In this document: piece after piece, positions 32,954-40,925 of the stretch
Numbering within the stretch: the first letter of the stretch is position 1
Layout: each line of letters opens with the position of its first letter
NCBI RefSeq assembly: GCF_019456655.1
Contig: NZ_CP080332.1
Coordinates: 558,001-622,000 of the forward strand
Length of the DNA stretch: 64,000 nucleotides
DNA from: Mycolicibacterium diernhoferi
Lineage (GTDB): Bacteria; Actinomycetota; Actinomycetes; Mycobacteriales; Mycobacteriaceae
Direction: 5' to 3'
Translations under genes and position numbers: made by a program
Notes under the pieces: generated by a model
What the model was told of the DNA's origin: nothing
Databases searched by the model: none
The model's input: only the letters and a program-made list of their open reading frames with translations

Positions 32954-33910
32954 CTAGCTGATGCCGACGATCTCCTGTGCGATGGTGCTCAGCCGGGACT
33001 GTGCCGCCGACACCACCCGCTGACGGTTCTTGTGGAACTCCTCGTAGGCGATGATCACCCGGATGTCGGCGGGTTCGGACAGTTCCTTGACGGCGGCGAC
33101 CGCGTCGTTGACGTTGAGCTCGTCGTAGCCGGCGATCGGCAGTTCGTCGGGCTCCAGGACGCCGGCGTTCCCGCGCAAGGTGTGCAGTGCATCGGCGACG
33201 TCTTCGGCGCCCTCGCGCCGGCTGACCTTCTCGGCGGCCGACAGGGCGGCGTCGCGGGAGGCCGACAGCGTCTTGGCGGCGATCTCACCGGCGTGGCCAC
33301 CGCGGGCCAGTGCGTCGTCGACGGCCGGCCGGGTCGCGCGGACGGTCGTCAGCAGGCGGTCGACGGCCCGGGTCGCCAGGATGCCGGGCAGGTTCGCGAG
33401 CTTGACCGCGGCGCCGGCGGCAGCCTGAATCGGGGTGCGGCGCAACGCCGCCGGGCCGCCGAGTGCCTCTTCGGCCAGGATGGTGGTCAGCCACAGCACG
33501 GTGGCGCTGTGTGCGTCGATCAGCGAGTCGGCAAGATCGGCGACCTCACGGTAGCCACCCGCCACGGCCAGCGACTTCAGGTAACGGGCGCGGTCGACGA
33601 GCTGGTGCTCGAGCGCCAGATCGCCCAGCAGGGCCTCGGCGAACGGTTCGGCCTGCTCGGTGAGCGCCTTGACGGTGGCGGCCGCACGGCCGAGAAACGG
33701 TCCGATGATGTCGGGGGAGCCCCCGAGCTCGCGGATGGTTGCCTCGATCAGTGCGGCGCGCGTCCGGGCGTTCTCCGCATTCTGCGAGAGCTCCTCGCGA
33801 ACGGCTTCGGTGCGGGCCTGGCCGGTCCGGACCTCGGCGATCTGTATCTCCGTGCTGGTGAGTTCCAGGACGGTACGCAAGTTCGTGATCAGTGTGGTGG
33901 TGTCGGTCAT
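32954..33910 (-). CDS. Ferritin-like-domain protein of unknown function
   Basis: A 318-aa, almost entirely helical protein. The N-terminal ~190 residues look like a four-helix ferritin-like bundle (EIQIAEVRTGQARTEAVREEL, EHQLVDRARYLKSLAVAGGY, IDAHSATVLWLTTILAEEALGG). The C-terminal part is alanine-rich and charged, resembling heparin-binding or phasin-like tails (AKTLSASRDAALSAAEKVSRREG). No full set of di-iron ligands stands out, so enzymatic activity is uncertain. It lies 67 bp upstream of the di-iron desaturase on the same strand, which could mean a partner in lipid desaturation or stress. A GGGGGAG precedes ATG 33910. Function not assigned. Confidence 0.75.
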   Translation of the reverse strand: MTDTTTLITNLRTVLELTSTEIQIAEVRTGQARTEAVREELSQNAENARTRAALIEATIRELGGSPDIIGPFLGRAAATVKALTEQAEPFAEALLGDLALEHQLVDRARYLKSLAVAGGYREVADLADSLIDAHSATVLWLTTILAEEALGGPAALRRTPIQAAAGAAVKLANLPGILATRAVDRLLTTVRATRPAVDDALARGGHAGEIAAKTLSASRDAALSAAEKVSRREGAEDVADALHTLRGNAGVLEPDELPIAGYDELNVNDAVAAVKELSEPADIRVIIAYEEFHKNRQRVVSAAQSRLSTIAQEIVGIS

Positions 33911-34058
33911 AACTCCCCCTTGATATCTGTGCTGTCTGGTGTGTGGTGTCGTTCCCAGCGCCAGAAGCGCTCACCTTCGACTACCCGTCATGGCCGGGAC
34001 TGACACGAGATCCCCCAAGGTTGTGGTCCAGGTCTCGTATTGGCTGCGACACGCACCC

Positions 34059-34109
34059 TATGACGGTCGTAATAACAGGAGGTGAACGGCTAATATGACG
34101 AGTGTCATA
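34059..34109. promoter_or_regulatory. Two related dyads in the divergent region (TetR autoregulation candidate)
   Basis: TATGAC-GAGT-GTCATA (34094-34109) is a perfect 6-bp dyad immediately before the Shine-Dalgarno of the TetR gene. A second, imperfect copy TATGAC-G-GTCGTA is at 34059-34071. Shared half-sites 35 bp apart suggest a single regulator with two sites controlling both divergent genes. Confidence 0.5.
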
Positions 34110-34119
34110 GGAGGCGGAC

Positions 34120-34710
34120 GTGGTGCAGGCGAACGAGAATGCCCGGCAGCGAATGGTGGCGGGCGCGGCGGACATGCTGGGCAGTCGGGGCTTGAACGCG
34201 ACCGGCGTGCGTGAACTGGCCAAGCATGCCGGTGCGCCGCTGGGCTCCGTTTACCACTACTTCCCGGGCGGAAAAGCCCAGTTGGCGGCCGAGGCGGTGC
34301 GCTGGGCCGACGAGCAGACCGCCGCCGCGCTCACCCGGTCATCGGCCGAGGGCCCGGCGGCCATGATCCGCGACCTTCTGGACATGTGGCGGAACACCCT
34401 GCTGGGTAGTGACTTCCGTCGCGGTTGCCCGGTGTTGGCGGTGGCCGTGGAGGATCTCCCGGGCGACGACACGGCACCCCGGGACGCGGCGGTGTTCGCT
34501 TTCAGCGCGTGGTCGACTCACATCGCTGCGGCACTGCGTGCCGCCGGCCTGGAACACGCCGCGGCGGCCGGCACCGCCACGCTCGTCATCGCCGCGGTCG
34601 AGGGCGCGGTGGCGATGAGCCGTGCCGAGCGCAGCATCGAGCCGCTGGAGGTGGTGGGCGCCCAGTTGCAGCAGCTGCTCTCCGGCCTGGGATGTCCGCT
34701 CAGACCCTGA
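34120..34710 (+). CDS. TetR-family regulator
   Basis: A 196-aa TetR repressor. The helix-turn-helix reads ATGVRELAKHAGAPLGSVYHYFPGGKAQL (split, about residues 27-55), followed by a ligand domain with GCPVLAVAVEDLPGDD, typical of the TetR_C_16/LfrR-like group that senses small hydrophobic compounds. Two in-frame GTG starts (34120, 34123) follow AGGAGG. Dyads in the upstream gap suggest it represses itself and perhaps the divergent ferritin-like gene. It converges on the nitroreductase gene (11-bp overlap). Confidence 0.9.
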   Translation: MVQANENARQRMVAGAADMLGSRGLNATGVRELAKHAGAPLGSVYHYFPGGKAQLAAEAVRWADEQTAAALTRSSAEGPAAMIRDLLDMWRNTLLGSDFRRGCPVLAVAVEDLPGDDTAPRDAAVFAFSAWSTHIAAALRAAGLEHAAAAGTATLVIAAVEGAVAMSRAERSIEPLEVVGAQLQQLLSGLGCPLRP

Positions 34711-35680
34711 CCCGCAGCACATCCGAGAGCGGGCGTCGTGGTGTCGGCGGTGCTACCTCGCCGAGTTCCGGGATGCGGCCGATGCGGACCACGACCTGCG
34801 GGTAGGGCCGGTCGACCAGGGCGCCGACGATGTCGCGGCTGACCTCCACCTCGGTCAGGTGACTCAGCGTGCACGACGCGAAACCCGCCATGGTGGCGTC
34901 CAACAGCAGAGCCGACAGCGCTTCACCGCATCGCAGCAGGTCCGCCCGGGTGTCCTCGAGTGCGGAGATCACCACCAGCTGCGCGGTGTCCTCGGCGACG
35001 GTCTGCCGGCGTTCCCGGTTCCGGGTCACGGGGAAGGACCGTCCAACATCCACCCGATCGGCTTCGGCGGCCGAGACCAGCGAGCTGTGTGGGATGCCAT
35101 CGGTGACCTCGAACGGCGATGTCCACCAGTCGATCTCGTGATGGTAGGCAGAATCGTAGAGGCGCAGGGCGTCGGTGAGCTGGGAGGCGTCCGCGACGGT
35201 CGGCCGGTCGGTGGGCGCGATCACGTCCACGGCGGTATCGGAGGCGACGGCCTGGAGTGTCAACTCGAAGGAGTCCCAGTTCTCCGGAGCCGACATCGGC
35301 AGCCGGTCGGTGCGCCGGGACAGGATGGCATCGGCGCGGCGCCGGTGTCCCTCGGTGACCGCGACCGGCGTCCCGAATGTGATGGTGGCCAGGTGATGGT
35401 GATCGTCGGGATCGGGATAGCGCTGCACCCGGGCCTCCAGGCCGGCGGCGGCCGCCGCGACCCGGAAGTGATCGAGCGCTGCGCCGCAACTGATCACGGC
35501 CTGCCGCCCGCTGCTGTCGGTGGCCACCAGCCGGTCGGTGTCGACCCACAGCTGCACGCCCTCGGGGGAGATGATCCACCGCCACGGCTGGCTGTTGTGA
35601 TACGACGGGGCGCGGCACGCGAGCCGGACCGCGTCCTCGATGACCTTCACCGGGGCCAGGGTGTGCGATGTTGTTGCCAT
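34700..35680 (-). CDS. Acg-family nitroreductase-fold FMN protein
   Basis: A 326-aa member of the Acg family of duplicated nitroreductase-like proteins: APSYHNSQPWRW at the N-terminus is the family signature, followed by FEVTDGIPHSS, DTAQLVVISA, and the C-terminal YPQVVVRIGR with PPTPRRPLSDVL. In M. tuberculosis the Acg proteins (Rv2032, Rv3127, Rv3131) belong to the DosR dormancy regulon; they bind FMN and may store rather than turn over the flavin. A DosR-box-like palindrome lies 42 bp upstream of ATG 35680, so hypoxia/NO control is probable. Confidence 0.9.
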   Translation of the reverse strand: MATTSHTLAPVKVIEDAVRLACRAPSYHNSQPWRWIISPEGVQLWVDTDRLVATDSSGRQAVISCGAALDHFRVAAAAAGLEARVQRYPDPDDHHHLATITFGTPVAVTEGHRRRADAILSRRTDRLPMSAPENWDSFELTLQAVASDTAVDVIAPTDRPTVADASQLTDALRLYDSAYHHEIDWWTSPFEVTDGIPHSSLVSAAEADRVDVGRSFPVTRNRERRQTVAEDTAQLVVISALEDTRADLLRCGEALSALLLDATMAGFASCTLSHLTEVEVSRDIVGALVDRPYPQVVVRIGRIPELGEVAPPTPRRPLSDVLRVRV

Positions 35681-35712
35681 GGAACAAGTCTGTGCCCCTG
35701 CGGCTCGGGTGG

Positions 35713-35732
35713 GTAGGGCCGGAAGTCCCTAA
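35713..35732 (-). promoter_or_regulatory. DosR-box-like palindrome upstream of Acg-type gene
   Basis: On the minus strand the 20-mer TTAGGGACTTCCGGCCCTAC matches the DosR consensus TTSGGGACTWWAGTCCCSAA at 14 of 20 positions, with the left half nearly perfect. It is centred about 42 nt upstream of the start of an Acg-type gene, a family that is classically DosR-controlled. It overlaps the stop codon of the TetR gene behind it. Confidence 0.6.
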
Positions 35733-36379
35733 CTCGCACGGTGGGCCGGCCCGGAATTCCGCAGGTACGCAACGATCGCGTTGGACAGGGCGCGGCGGGC
35801 CTCGTCGAGGTCGATATAGGACCCGAGTTGGCGTTCGGAGGTGATACCGCGCATCGCTCCCGGGATGAACAGGGCCACTTCGCGCACCCGGGCCGGATCC
35901 ACGTCGAGATCGGAAAAGGCGTTCTGGCAATCGGTGATCCAGGTCTTCTGCCAGGACGCCAACTCGGCGGCCGTCTGCGGAAAGTGCTGTTCGAGTTCGG
36001 CGCGGTCCCGGGGGAGTGCGGCGCGCAGGTTCTCGATGGCCCGCGAGTCGGTGGTGCCCAGGCCGTCATACATGACGTCGAGGATCGCGGCCACCCGTCG
36101 GGAGAGTGATCCGCGCGGCGCGGCGTGTGACGGCATCGCGCCCCGGCGTTGCGCGGTGTGGCGCAGCACCGCGGCCCACAGCCCGTCGATATCGCCGAAC
36201 TGGTACTTGACCGTGCCCCAGGTGGCGCCGGCGGCCTTGGCGATGCGGTTACCCGACACCGAACCCGGGGCCCCGGATGCCAACGCCTGCAACGCGGCTT
36301 CGAGCATGCTCTCGCGGGTGGCCTGCCCGCGCCGATTGGAGCGGCGGCCGCTGGGGACGGGCACGACGGCTTCGCTCAC
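35729..36379 (-). CDS. TetR-family regulator
   Basis: A 216-aa TetR protein. The helix-turn-helix lies at about residues 38-60 (GNRIAKAAGATWGTVKYQFG). The start is GTG 36379; there is no Shine-Dalgarno, but TAGCAT lies 7 nt upstream, suggesting a leaderless message. It diverges from the KshA-like oxygenase gene with only 57 bp between starts, and is the likeliest regulator of that operon. It is followed closely by the Acg-type gene, which has its own regulatory site. Confidence 0.9.
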   Translation of the reverse strand: MSEAVVPVPSGRRSNRRGQATRESMLEAALQALASGAPGSVSGNRIAKAAGATWGTVKYQFGDIDGLWAAVLRHTAQRRGAMPSHAAPRGSLSRRVAAILDVMYDGLGTTDSRAIENLRAALPRDRAELEQHFPQTAAELASWQKTWITDCQNAFSDLDVDPARVREVALFIPGAMRGITSERQLGSYIDLDEARRALSNAIVAYLRNSGPAHRAS

Positions 36380-36386
36380 GCGGGCG

Positions 36387-36429
36387 ATGCTACGCGACTA
36401 TTGACTTTGATAGAACCCTCTGTGATTGT
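36387..36429. promoter_or_regulatory. Overlapping divergent leaderless promoters (TetR / Rieske oxygenase)
   Basis: Plus strand: TTGACT (36401-36406), 17-nt spacer, GATTGT (36424-36429), then 7 nt to ATG 36437. Minus strand: TAGCAT (36392-36387), 7 nt to GTG 36379. A short dyad CTAT...ATAG (36398-36413) covers the -35 of the plus promoter and could be the TetR operator. Confidence 0.55.
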
Positions 36430-36436
36430 GGGCGCC

Positions 36437-37465
36437 ATGGCAAAGCCACCGCTGTCGATGAAGCCGACGGGCTGGTTCCAGGTGGCCTGGTCGGACGAGA
36501 TCGGCGTCGGCGACGTCCATCGGATGACGTACTTCGGCGAGGAGATGATCGCCTGGCGTGCGCAGTCCGGCCGGCTGACGGTGATGAACGCCTACTGCGA
36601 GCACCTCGGCGCACACCTGGGCCACGGCGGACACGTGCAAGGTGATGTGCTGCAGTGCCCGTTCCACGGATGGCAGTGGAACCACGAGGGCCGCAACGTC
36701 TGTATCCCGTACCAGGAACGGCCCAACCGGGGGCGTCGGATACGCACCTACCCGGTGGTCGAACGCAACTCCTCGGTCTACATCTGGCACGACGTCGACG
36801 GCCGCGAGCCGTTCTTCGACGCCCCCGACATCTTCGCCGACTTCGGTGAGCGCACCGCGCAGGACTACTACCCGCAACAGCGGCTGTTCCGCCAAGGCCT
36901 GGAGTTGCACCCGCAGTACGTGCTCGAAAACGGGGTGGACTTCGCGCATTTCAAGTTCGTGCACCAGACGCCGATCGTCCCGGTGTTCACCCGGCATGAT
37001 TTCGCGCAGCCGGTGTCCTACGTCGACTTCACCATCACCTTCGAGGGTGACGACGGCCAGACGATCGACGATGTGAACAGCGGCGTCGAGGCGATCAACG
37101 GTGGACTCGGCATCGCCGTCACCAAGAGCTGGGGCATGGTCGACAACCGGACCATCTCAGCGGTCACCCCGGTCGACGACCGCACCTCCGACGTGCGATT
37201 CATGGTCTACATCGGCCGTACCCCGGGTCGCGACGACCAGCGAACCGAGGACCGGGCCCGCCAGTTCGGCGAGGAAGTCATCCGGCAGTTCACCCAGGAC
37301 ATCCACATCTGGTCGCACCAACGGTATTCGGACCCGCCCGCGTTGGCCGCCGCCGAGTACGAGGGGTTCACCGCTATTCGCCGGTGGGCCATGCAGTTCT
37401 ATCCGGACGGTCTGGGCGGCAGTGCCGCAGACCTGGCACGCGTGAGGAAGGCCGATACCCTATGA
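36437..37465 (+). CDS. Rieske non-heme iron oxygenase, KshA-like
   Basis: A 342-aa oxygenase subunit. The Rieske [2Fe-2S] motif is Cys54-x-His56 ... Cys74-x2-His77 (CEH, CPFH); mononuclear iron ligands are in ENGVDFAHFKFVH (Asp168, His171, His176). Overall it resembles 3-ketosteroid 9-alpha-hydroxylase oxygenase KshA (QWNHEGRNVCIPY, WSHQRYSDPP). It needs an electron-transfer reductase (KshB-type), not present here. Steroid-like or other bulky hydrophobic substrates are expected, but actinobacteria carry many KshA paralogues, and no other sterol genes are nearby. ATG 36437 follows a -35/-10 promoter by 7 nt. Confidence 0.88.
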   Translation: MAKPPLSMKPTGWFQVAWSDEIGVGDVHRMTYFGEEMIAWRAQSGRLTVMNAYCEHLGAHLGHGGHVQGDVLQCPFHGWQWNHEGRNVCIPYQERPNRGRRIRTYPVVERNSSVYIWHDVDGREPFFDAPDIFADFGERTAQDYYPQQRLFRQGLELHPQYVLENGVDFAHFKFVHQTPIVPVFTRHDFAQPVSYVDFTITFEGDDGQTIDDVNSGVEAINGGLGIAVTKSWGMVDNRTISAVTPVDDRTSDVRFMVYIGRTPGRDDQRTEDRARQFGEEVIRQFTQDIHIWSHQRYSDPPALAAAEYEGFTAIRRWAMQFYPDGLGGSAADLARVRKADTL

Positions 37466-38541
37466 CCCGCAACAGAACCCGCGTCTTCCAGGTTGCCACC
37501 GGCAACGTGGGCACCGAGATGATCAAACGGATCGCCGCACATCCCGATCTGGAACTGATCGGACTGCACTGCTACAGCCCGGACAAGGTGGGCCGCGACG
37601 CCGGCGAGATCGCCGGTCTGGCGCCCAACGGGGTGATCGCCACCGGCTCGGTCGACGAGATCATCGCGGCCAAGCCCGATGTGCTGACCTTCCACGGGGT
37701 CTTCCCCGACGAGGACCTCTACGTCAAGGTGCTCGAAGCCGGCATCAACATCGTGACCACTGCCGACTGGATCACCGGCTGGCACCGTGACACCAACCAC
37801 CCGCATCCGTCCGGGCGTCCGGTCAGCGAGGTGCTGGCCGCGGCCGCCGCCAAGGGCGGCGCGACGTTCTACGGCACCGGGATGAATCCCGGCCTGAATC
37901 AGATTCTGGGCGTGGTGTGTTCGGCGGATGTGGCAGAGATCGAGAACGTCACCACCATCGAATCGGTGGACGTGTCGTGTCACCACTCGGCGGACACCTG
38001 GAAGGAGGTGGGCTACGGACTGCCCGTCGACGACCCGCGGCTCCCGGGCATGCTGGAGCGCTACACCCGGGTATTCGCCGACAGCGTGTTGCTGATGGCC
38101 GACTGCTTCGACGTACACCTCGACGAGGTGAAGTTCGACTACGAACTCGGTGCCGCCACCAAGGACGTCGACCTGGGCTGGTACCAACTGCCCAAGGGTT
38201 CGCTCGGCGGCAGTTACATCAAGTACCAGGGCATGGTCGGCGGCGTGCCCCGGATCGAGACCCATCTGGAATGGCAGATGACCCCGCACACCGATCCGAG
38301 CTGGGATATCAAGGGCTGCTACATCACTCAGATCCAGGGTGATCCGTGCGTCTACAACAAGCACATGATCTTCCCCAAGCCCGGCGTCGATCTGTCCGAT
38401 CCGACCAGCTTCGCGTCAATCGGGATGACCGTCACCGGACTGCCCGCGCTCAACGCCATCGGGTCGGTGGTCGCGGCGCCGCCGGGATTGTTGACCAGTG
38501 CCGATCTCCCGCTGAGGGCCTTCGCCGGCCGGTTCAGATAA
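37462..38541 (+). CDS. NAD(P)-dependent dihydrodipicolinate reductase-like oxidoreductase
   Basis: A 359-aa protein with an N-terminal Rossmann domain (RVFQVATGNVGTEMIKRIAAHPDLELIGLHCYSP, split) of the DapB-N/amine-dehydrogenase-like family that is common beside mycobacterial steroid and lipid catabolic genes. Further motifs are FYGTGMNPGLNQ and SVDVSCHHSADTW. ATGA overlap with the Rieske gene shows co-translation, so it probably acts on the hydroxylated product or its precursor. True lysine-pathway DapB is about 245 aa, so that role is unlikely. Confidence 0.82.
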   Translation: MTRNRTRVFQVATGNVGTEMIKRIAAHPDLELIGLHCYSPDKVGRDAGEIAGLAPNGVIATGSVDEIIAAKPDVLTFHGVFPDEDLYVKVLEAGINIVTTADWITGWHRDTNHPHPSGRPVSEVLAAAAAKGGATFYGTGMNPGLNQILGVVCSADVAEIENVTTIESVDVSCHHSADTWKEVGYGLPVDDPRLPGMLERYTRVFADSVLLMADCFDVHLDEVKFDYELGAATKDVDLGWYQLPKGSLGGSYIKYQGMVGGVPRIETHLEWQMTPHTDPSWDIKGCYITQIQGDPCVYNKHMIFPKPGVDLSDPTSFASIGMTVTGLPALNAIGSVVAAPPGLLTSADLPLRAFAGRFR

Positions 38542-38567
38542 CCCCGGGTGCAGCGGGCGACCCTAAC

Positions 38568-38604
38568 TAAACGGCTGTTTATTTACATGTGTTAAGTTGC
38601 ATCG
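38568..38604 (+). promoter_or_regulatory. TetR promoter region: dyad plus leaderless -10
   Basis: TAAAC-GGCT-GTTTA (38568-38581) is a perfect 5-bp dyad. TTAAGT (38592-38597) lies 7 nt before GTG 38605, which has no Shine-Dalgarno. The dyad would cover the -35 region, consistent with autorepression. Confidence 0.45.
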
Positions 38605-39219
38605 GTGGGCAGTCCGGTGCGGAAACGCAATGCGCGGGGATCGGGTGCGCTGCTGCGTGCCGAGATCCTGGCCGCCGCGGGTGAGCTGCTGGACGCGGCC
38701 GACCGCGAATCCGACCTCACTCTGCGTGGAATAGCCTGTGCGGCAGGAATATCCGCCCCAGCCATCTACGCCCACTTCGAGGACCGCGACGCCATTCTGT
38801 CGGCCATCGCCGAACAGAGTTGGCAGCAGGTGGTCGCCGACATCCGCGCCGAAGCGTCCGCGCAGGACTCCGCGCGCGGCCGGCTGCTCCGCGGCTGCCA
38901 GGTCTACGTGGCGTTCGCGCAGCGCTACCCGATGCGCTACGCCTTGATGACCCAGACGGCCGGGCCGTCCCACTCGGCGCGCGAGGCGCTCGGGGTGCTC
39001 ACCGCCGCCTTGGCGCATTGCCGGCAACGCCCGGGGACGCACCCCGGCGCGGGACGCATCGCCGCGGCGTTGTCCACCGCCCTGCACGGGGTGGCCATGC
39101 TCAACCGCACCGATGTCCCGGCCATGTGGCTCAGCGACGCCAGTCCCGACGATGTGCTGCGCACCCTGGTCGACGGCGCCATCGGGCAACTGAACGAAGA
39201 AACCGATGACGGAGCGTAA
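38605..39219 (+). CDS. TetR-family regulator
   Basis: A 204-aa TetR protein with helix-turn-helix LRGIACAAGISAPAIYAHFEDRDAIL (split; about residues 37-62) and the TetR_C_13-like effector domain (YVAFAQRYPMRYALM, LSTALHGVAMLN). GTG 38605. It follows the Rieske/DapB-like genes with a 63-bp gap and is closely followed by a thioesterase-like gene, probably co-transcribed. Confidence 0.9.
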   Translation: MGSPVRKRNARGSGALLRAEILAAAGELLDAADRESDLTLRGIACAAGISAPAIYAHFEDRDAILSAIAEQSWQQVVADIRAEASAQDSARGRLLRGCQVYVAFAQRYPMRYALMTQTAGPSHSAREALGVLTAALAHCRQRPGTHPGAGRIAAALSTALHGVAMLNRTDVPAMWLSDASPDDVLRTLVDGAIGQLNEETDDGA

Positions 39220-39229
39220 AGGAACGCCG

Positions 39230-40024
39230 ATGACTGTGCTCGACAACGGAATTGCGCTGGAGCGCATCGAAGACGGGGTGCTGCGGGGCCGCACCGTGCC
39301 GGAGTGGGCCAATATGGTCGGGCCATTCGGGGGCATCACGGCGGCGGTCCTGGTGCGGGCCATCGAACTGCAGTCCGATGTGCACGGCCAACCGGTCGCG
39401 CTGACCGCGAACTACCTGGCCCCCATCGTCGACGGCCCCTTCGAGATCTCGGCACGCGCGGTACGCACCAACCGGACCAACCAGCACTGGTACGTCGAGC
39501 TCAGCCAGGACCGTGAGGTCAAGACCACCGCGACCGCGGTCTTCGGTCCCCGCCGCGACACCTGGGGCGACACCGAGCTCGTCCGACCCTCGGCGCCGGC
39601 ACCGGAGGACGTGCCCGCCGGAGGTGCCGGACCCACCTGGATGAGCAACTACGACATGCGCTACGTCACGGGCGGCATCCCAGGCGAGACCGATGGCGAA
39701 TCCGACTCCTCCGAGACCCTCCTCTGGTTGCGCGACAATCCCGCCCGGCCATGGGATTTCGCTTCCCTCGCCGCGGCCTGCGACGTCTTCTACCCGCGGG
39801 TCTTCCGGCGGCTGGGCCGCATGCTGCCGGCCGGCACCATCTCGTTCACCGTGTACTTCCACGCCGACACCGAGACCCTGGCCGCGCAGGGAACGGGCCA
39901 CGTGCTGGCCCGGGCCCGGGCCCAGCAGTTCTCGGCCGGCCACTTCGACCAGTCCGCCCAGCTCTGGGCCACCGACGGCGCGCTGCTCGCCACCAGCCAC
40001 CAGATCGTCTACTTCAAGGGATGA
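39230..40024 (+). CDS. Acyl-CoA thioesterase-like double-hotdog protein
   Basis: A 264-aa TesB-like protein: VPEWANMVGPFGGITAAVLVRAIEL in the first hotdog (split) and FHADTETLAAQGTGHVLARARAQQFSAGHFDQSAQLW in the second (split). ATG 39230 has AAAGGA 6 nt upstream; an earlier ATG at 39206 overlaps the TetR gene and lacks a site. It is the third member of this fold in the window, after 6863 and 22641. Likely role: hydrolysis of an acyl-CoA. The gene end overlaps the convergent NAD(P)-binding gene by 16 bp. Confidence 0.82.
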   Translation: MTVLDNGIALERIEDGVLRGRTVPEWANMVGPFGGITAAVLVRAIELQSDVHGQPVALTANYLAPIVDGPFEISARAVRTNRTNQHWYVELSQDREVKTTATAVFGPRRDTWGDTELVRPSAPAPEDVPAGGAGPTWMSNYDMRYVTGGIPGETDGESDSSETLLWLRDNPARPWDFASLAAACDVFYPRVFRRLGRMLPAGTISFTVYFHADTETLAAQGTGHVLARARAQQFSAGHFDQSAQLWATDGALLATSHQIVYFKG

Positions 40025-40773
40025 GCACTGGAGGCGAGTAGCCACTCCTCGAACCGGGTGCCGAACAATGTCGCGCCGGGGCCGGGCACCAGCGTGTCTT
40101 CCTGCAGGTGCGCTCCCCAGTACCGCGATCGCGGATCGGGGCTCACCGTGCGCCGGTCACCGCGCGCGGTGAGCGCGGTCCGGATCAGTTCGTCGAGCCG
40201 ATAGCGTTGTGGCCCTGCGATTTCGGTGATGCCGTTCACCGGATTGCCCAGCGCGGCAATGGACACCGCCTCGGCGACGTCGGCGGAGGCGATCGGCTGG
40301 AATCCCACCGGAGCCAACCGGACGAGGTCACCGTCGGTCGCGGCATCGGCGATGCCCCGGACAAACTCGAAGAACTGCGTCGCCCGCACGATCGTGTACG
40401 GCAGCCCGCCGTTCCGGACCAGGGTTTCCTGCGCCAACTTGGCGCGGAAGTACCCACTCTCGGCGGCCAGCCGGTCGGTGCCCACCACCGACAGCGCCAC
40501 ATGATGGCCGACAGCCGCCGCCGCCTCGGCGGCCAGCAGATTCGTCGTGGCGGTGTGGAAGAACTCCATCGCCGCGTCATCGGCGAAGGACGGTGAGTTC
40601 GACACGTCGACGACCGCCGCAGCGTCGGTGAGCGCATCGGCGAGTCCCTCGCCGGTGAGGGTGTTCACCCCGGTGGCGGGCGCGGCGGCGACGGCATCGT
40701 GGCCGTGCTCGGCCAATCCCTGCACCACCTGGGACCCGATCAGGCCGGTGCCCCCGATCACAACGATTCTCAT
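40009..40773 (-). CDS. NmrA-like/atypical SDR NAD(P)-binding protein
   Basis: A 254-aa atypical SDR: MRIVVIGGTGLIGSQVVQGL with the TGxxGxxG motif at the extreme N-terminus, a SVVGTDRL segment, YFRAKLAQE with the Tyr/Lys pair, and IVRATQFFEFV. Such NmrA-like proteins are NAD(P)H-dependent reductases, quinone reductases or redox sensors. ATG 40773 follows GGAGG. It diverges from the ECF sigma gene with 152 bp between starts and may be part of its regulon, as often seen with redox-response sigma factors. Confidence 0.88.
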   Translation of the reverse strand: MRIVVIGGTGLIGSQVVQGLAEHGHDAVAAAPATGVNTLTGEGLADALTDAAAVVDVSNSPSFADDAAMEFFHTATTNLLAAEAAAAVGHHVALSVVGTDRLAAESGYFRAKLAQETLVRNGGLPYTIVRATQFFEFVRGIADAATDGDLVRLAPVGFQPIASADVAEAVSIAALGNPVNGITEIAGPQRYRLDELIRTALTARGDRRTVSPDPRSRYWGAHLQEDTLVPGPGATLFGTRFEEWLLASSAHPLK

Positions 40774-40925
40774 GGCGAAACCTCCTGTCGGTGTGCGGGC
40801 GGGATGGACGCCCACCCACCAGAACGGACGCACGCCGCCGGAGTCATCCGCACCCGGACCACGGACTGCAGACCACGGATAGTCAAGGGTGCGCCCGGTA
40901 CTGCGCGGGGCAAGTCTGGAATGCG

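Noticed and set aside
36380..36436. KstR-type steroid operator before the KshA-like gene
   Set aside because: Only one half resembles TNNAACNNGTTNNA (TAGAAC); the second half does not match, and no other sterol genes are near.
40774..40925. SigH-type autoregulated promoter (GGAA...GTT) before the ECF sigma gene
   Set aside because: No pair of elements with the right spacing could be found; only isolated GGA triplets.
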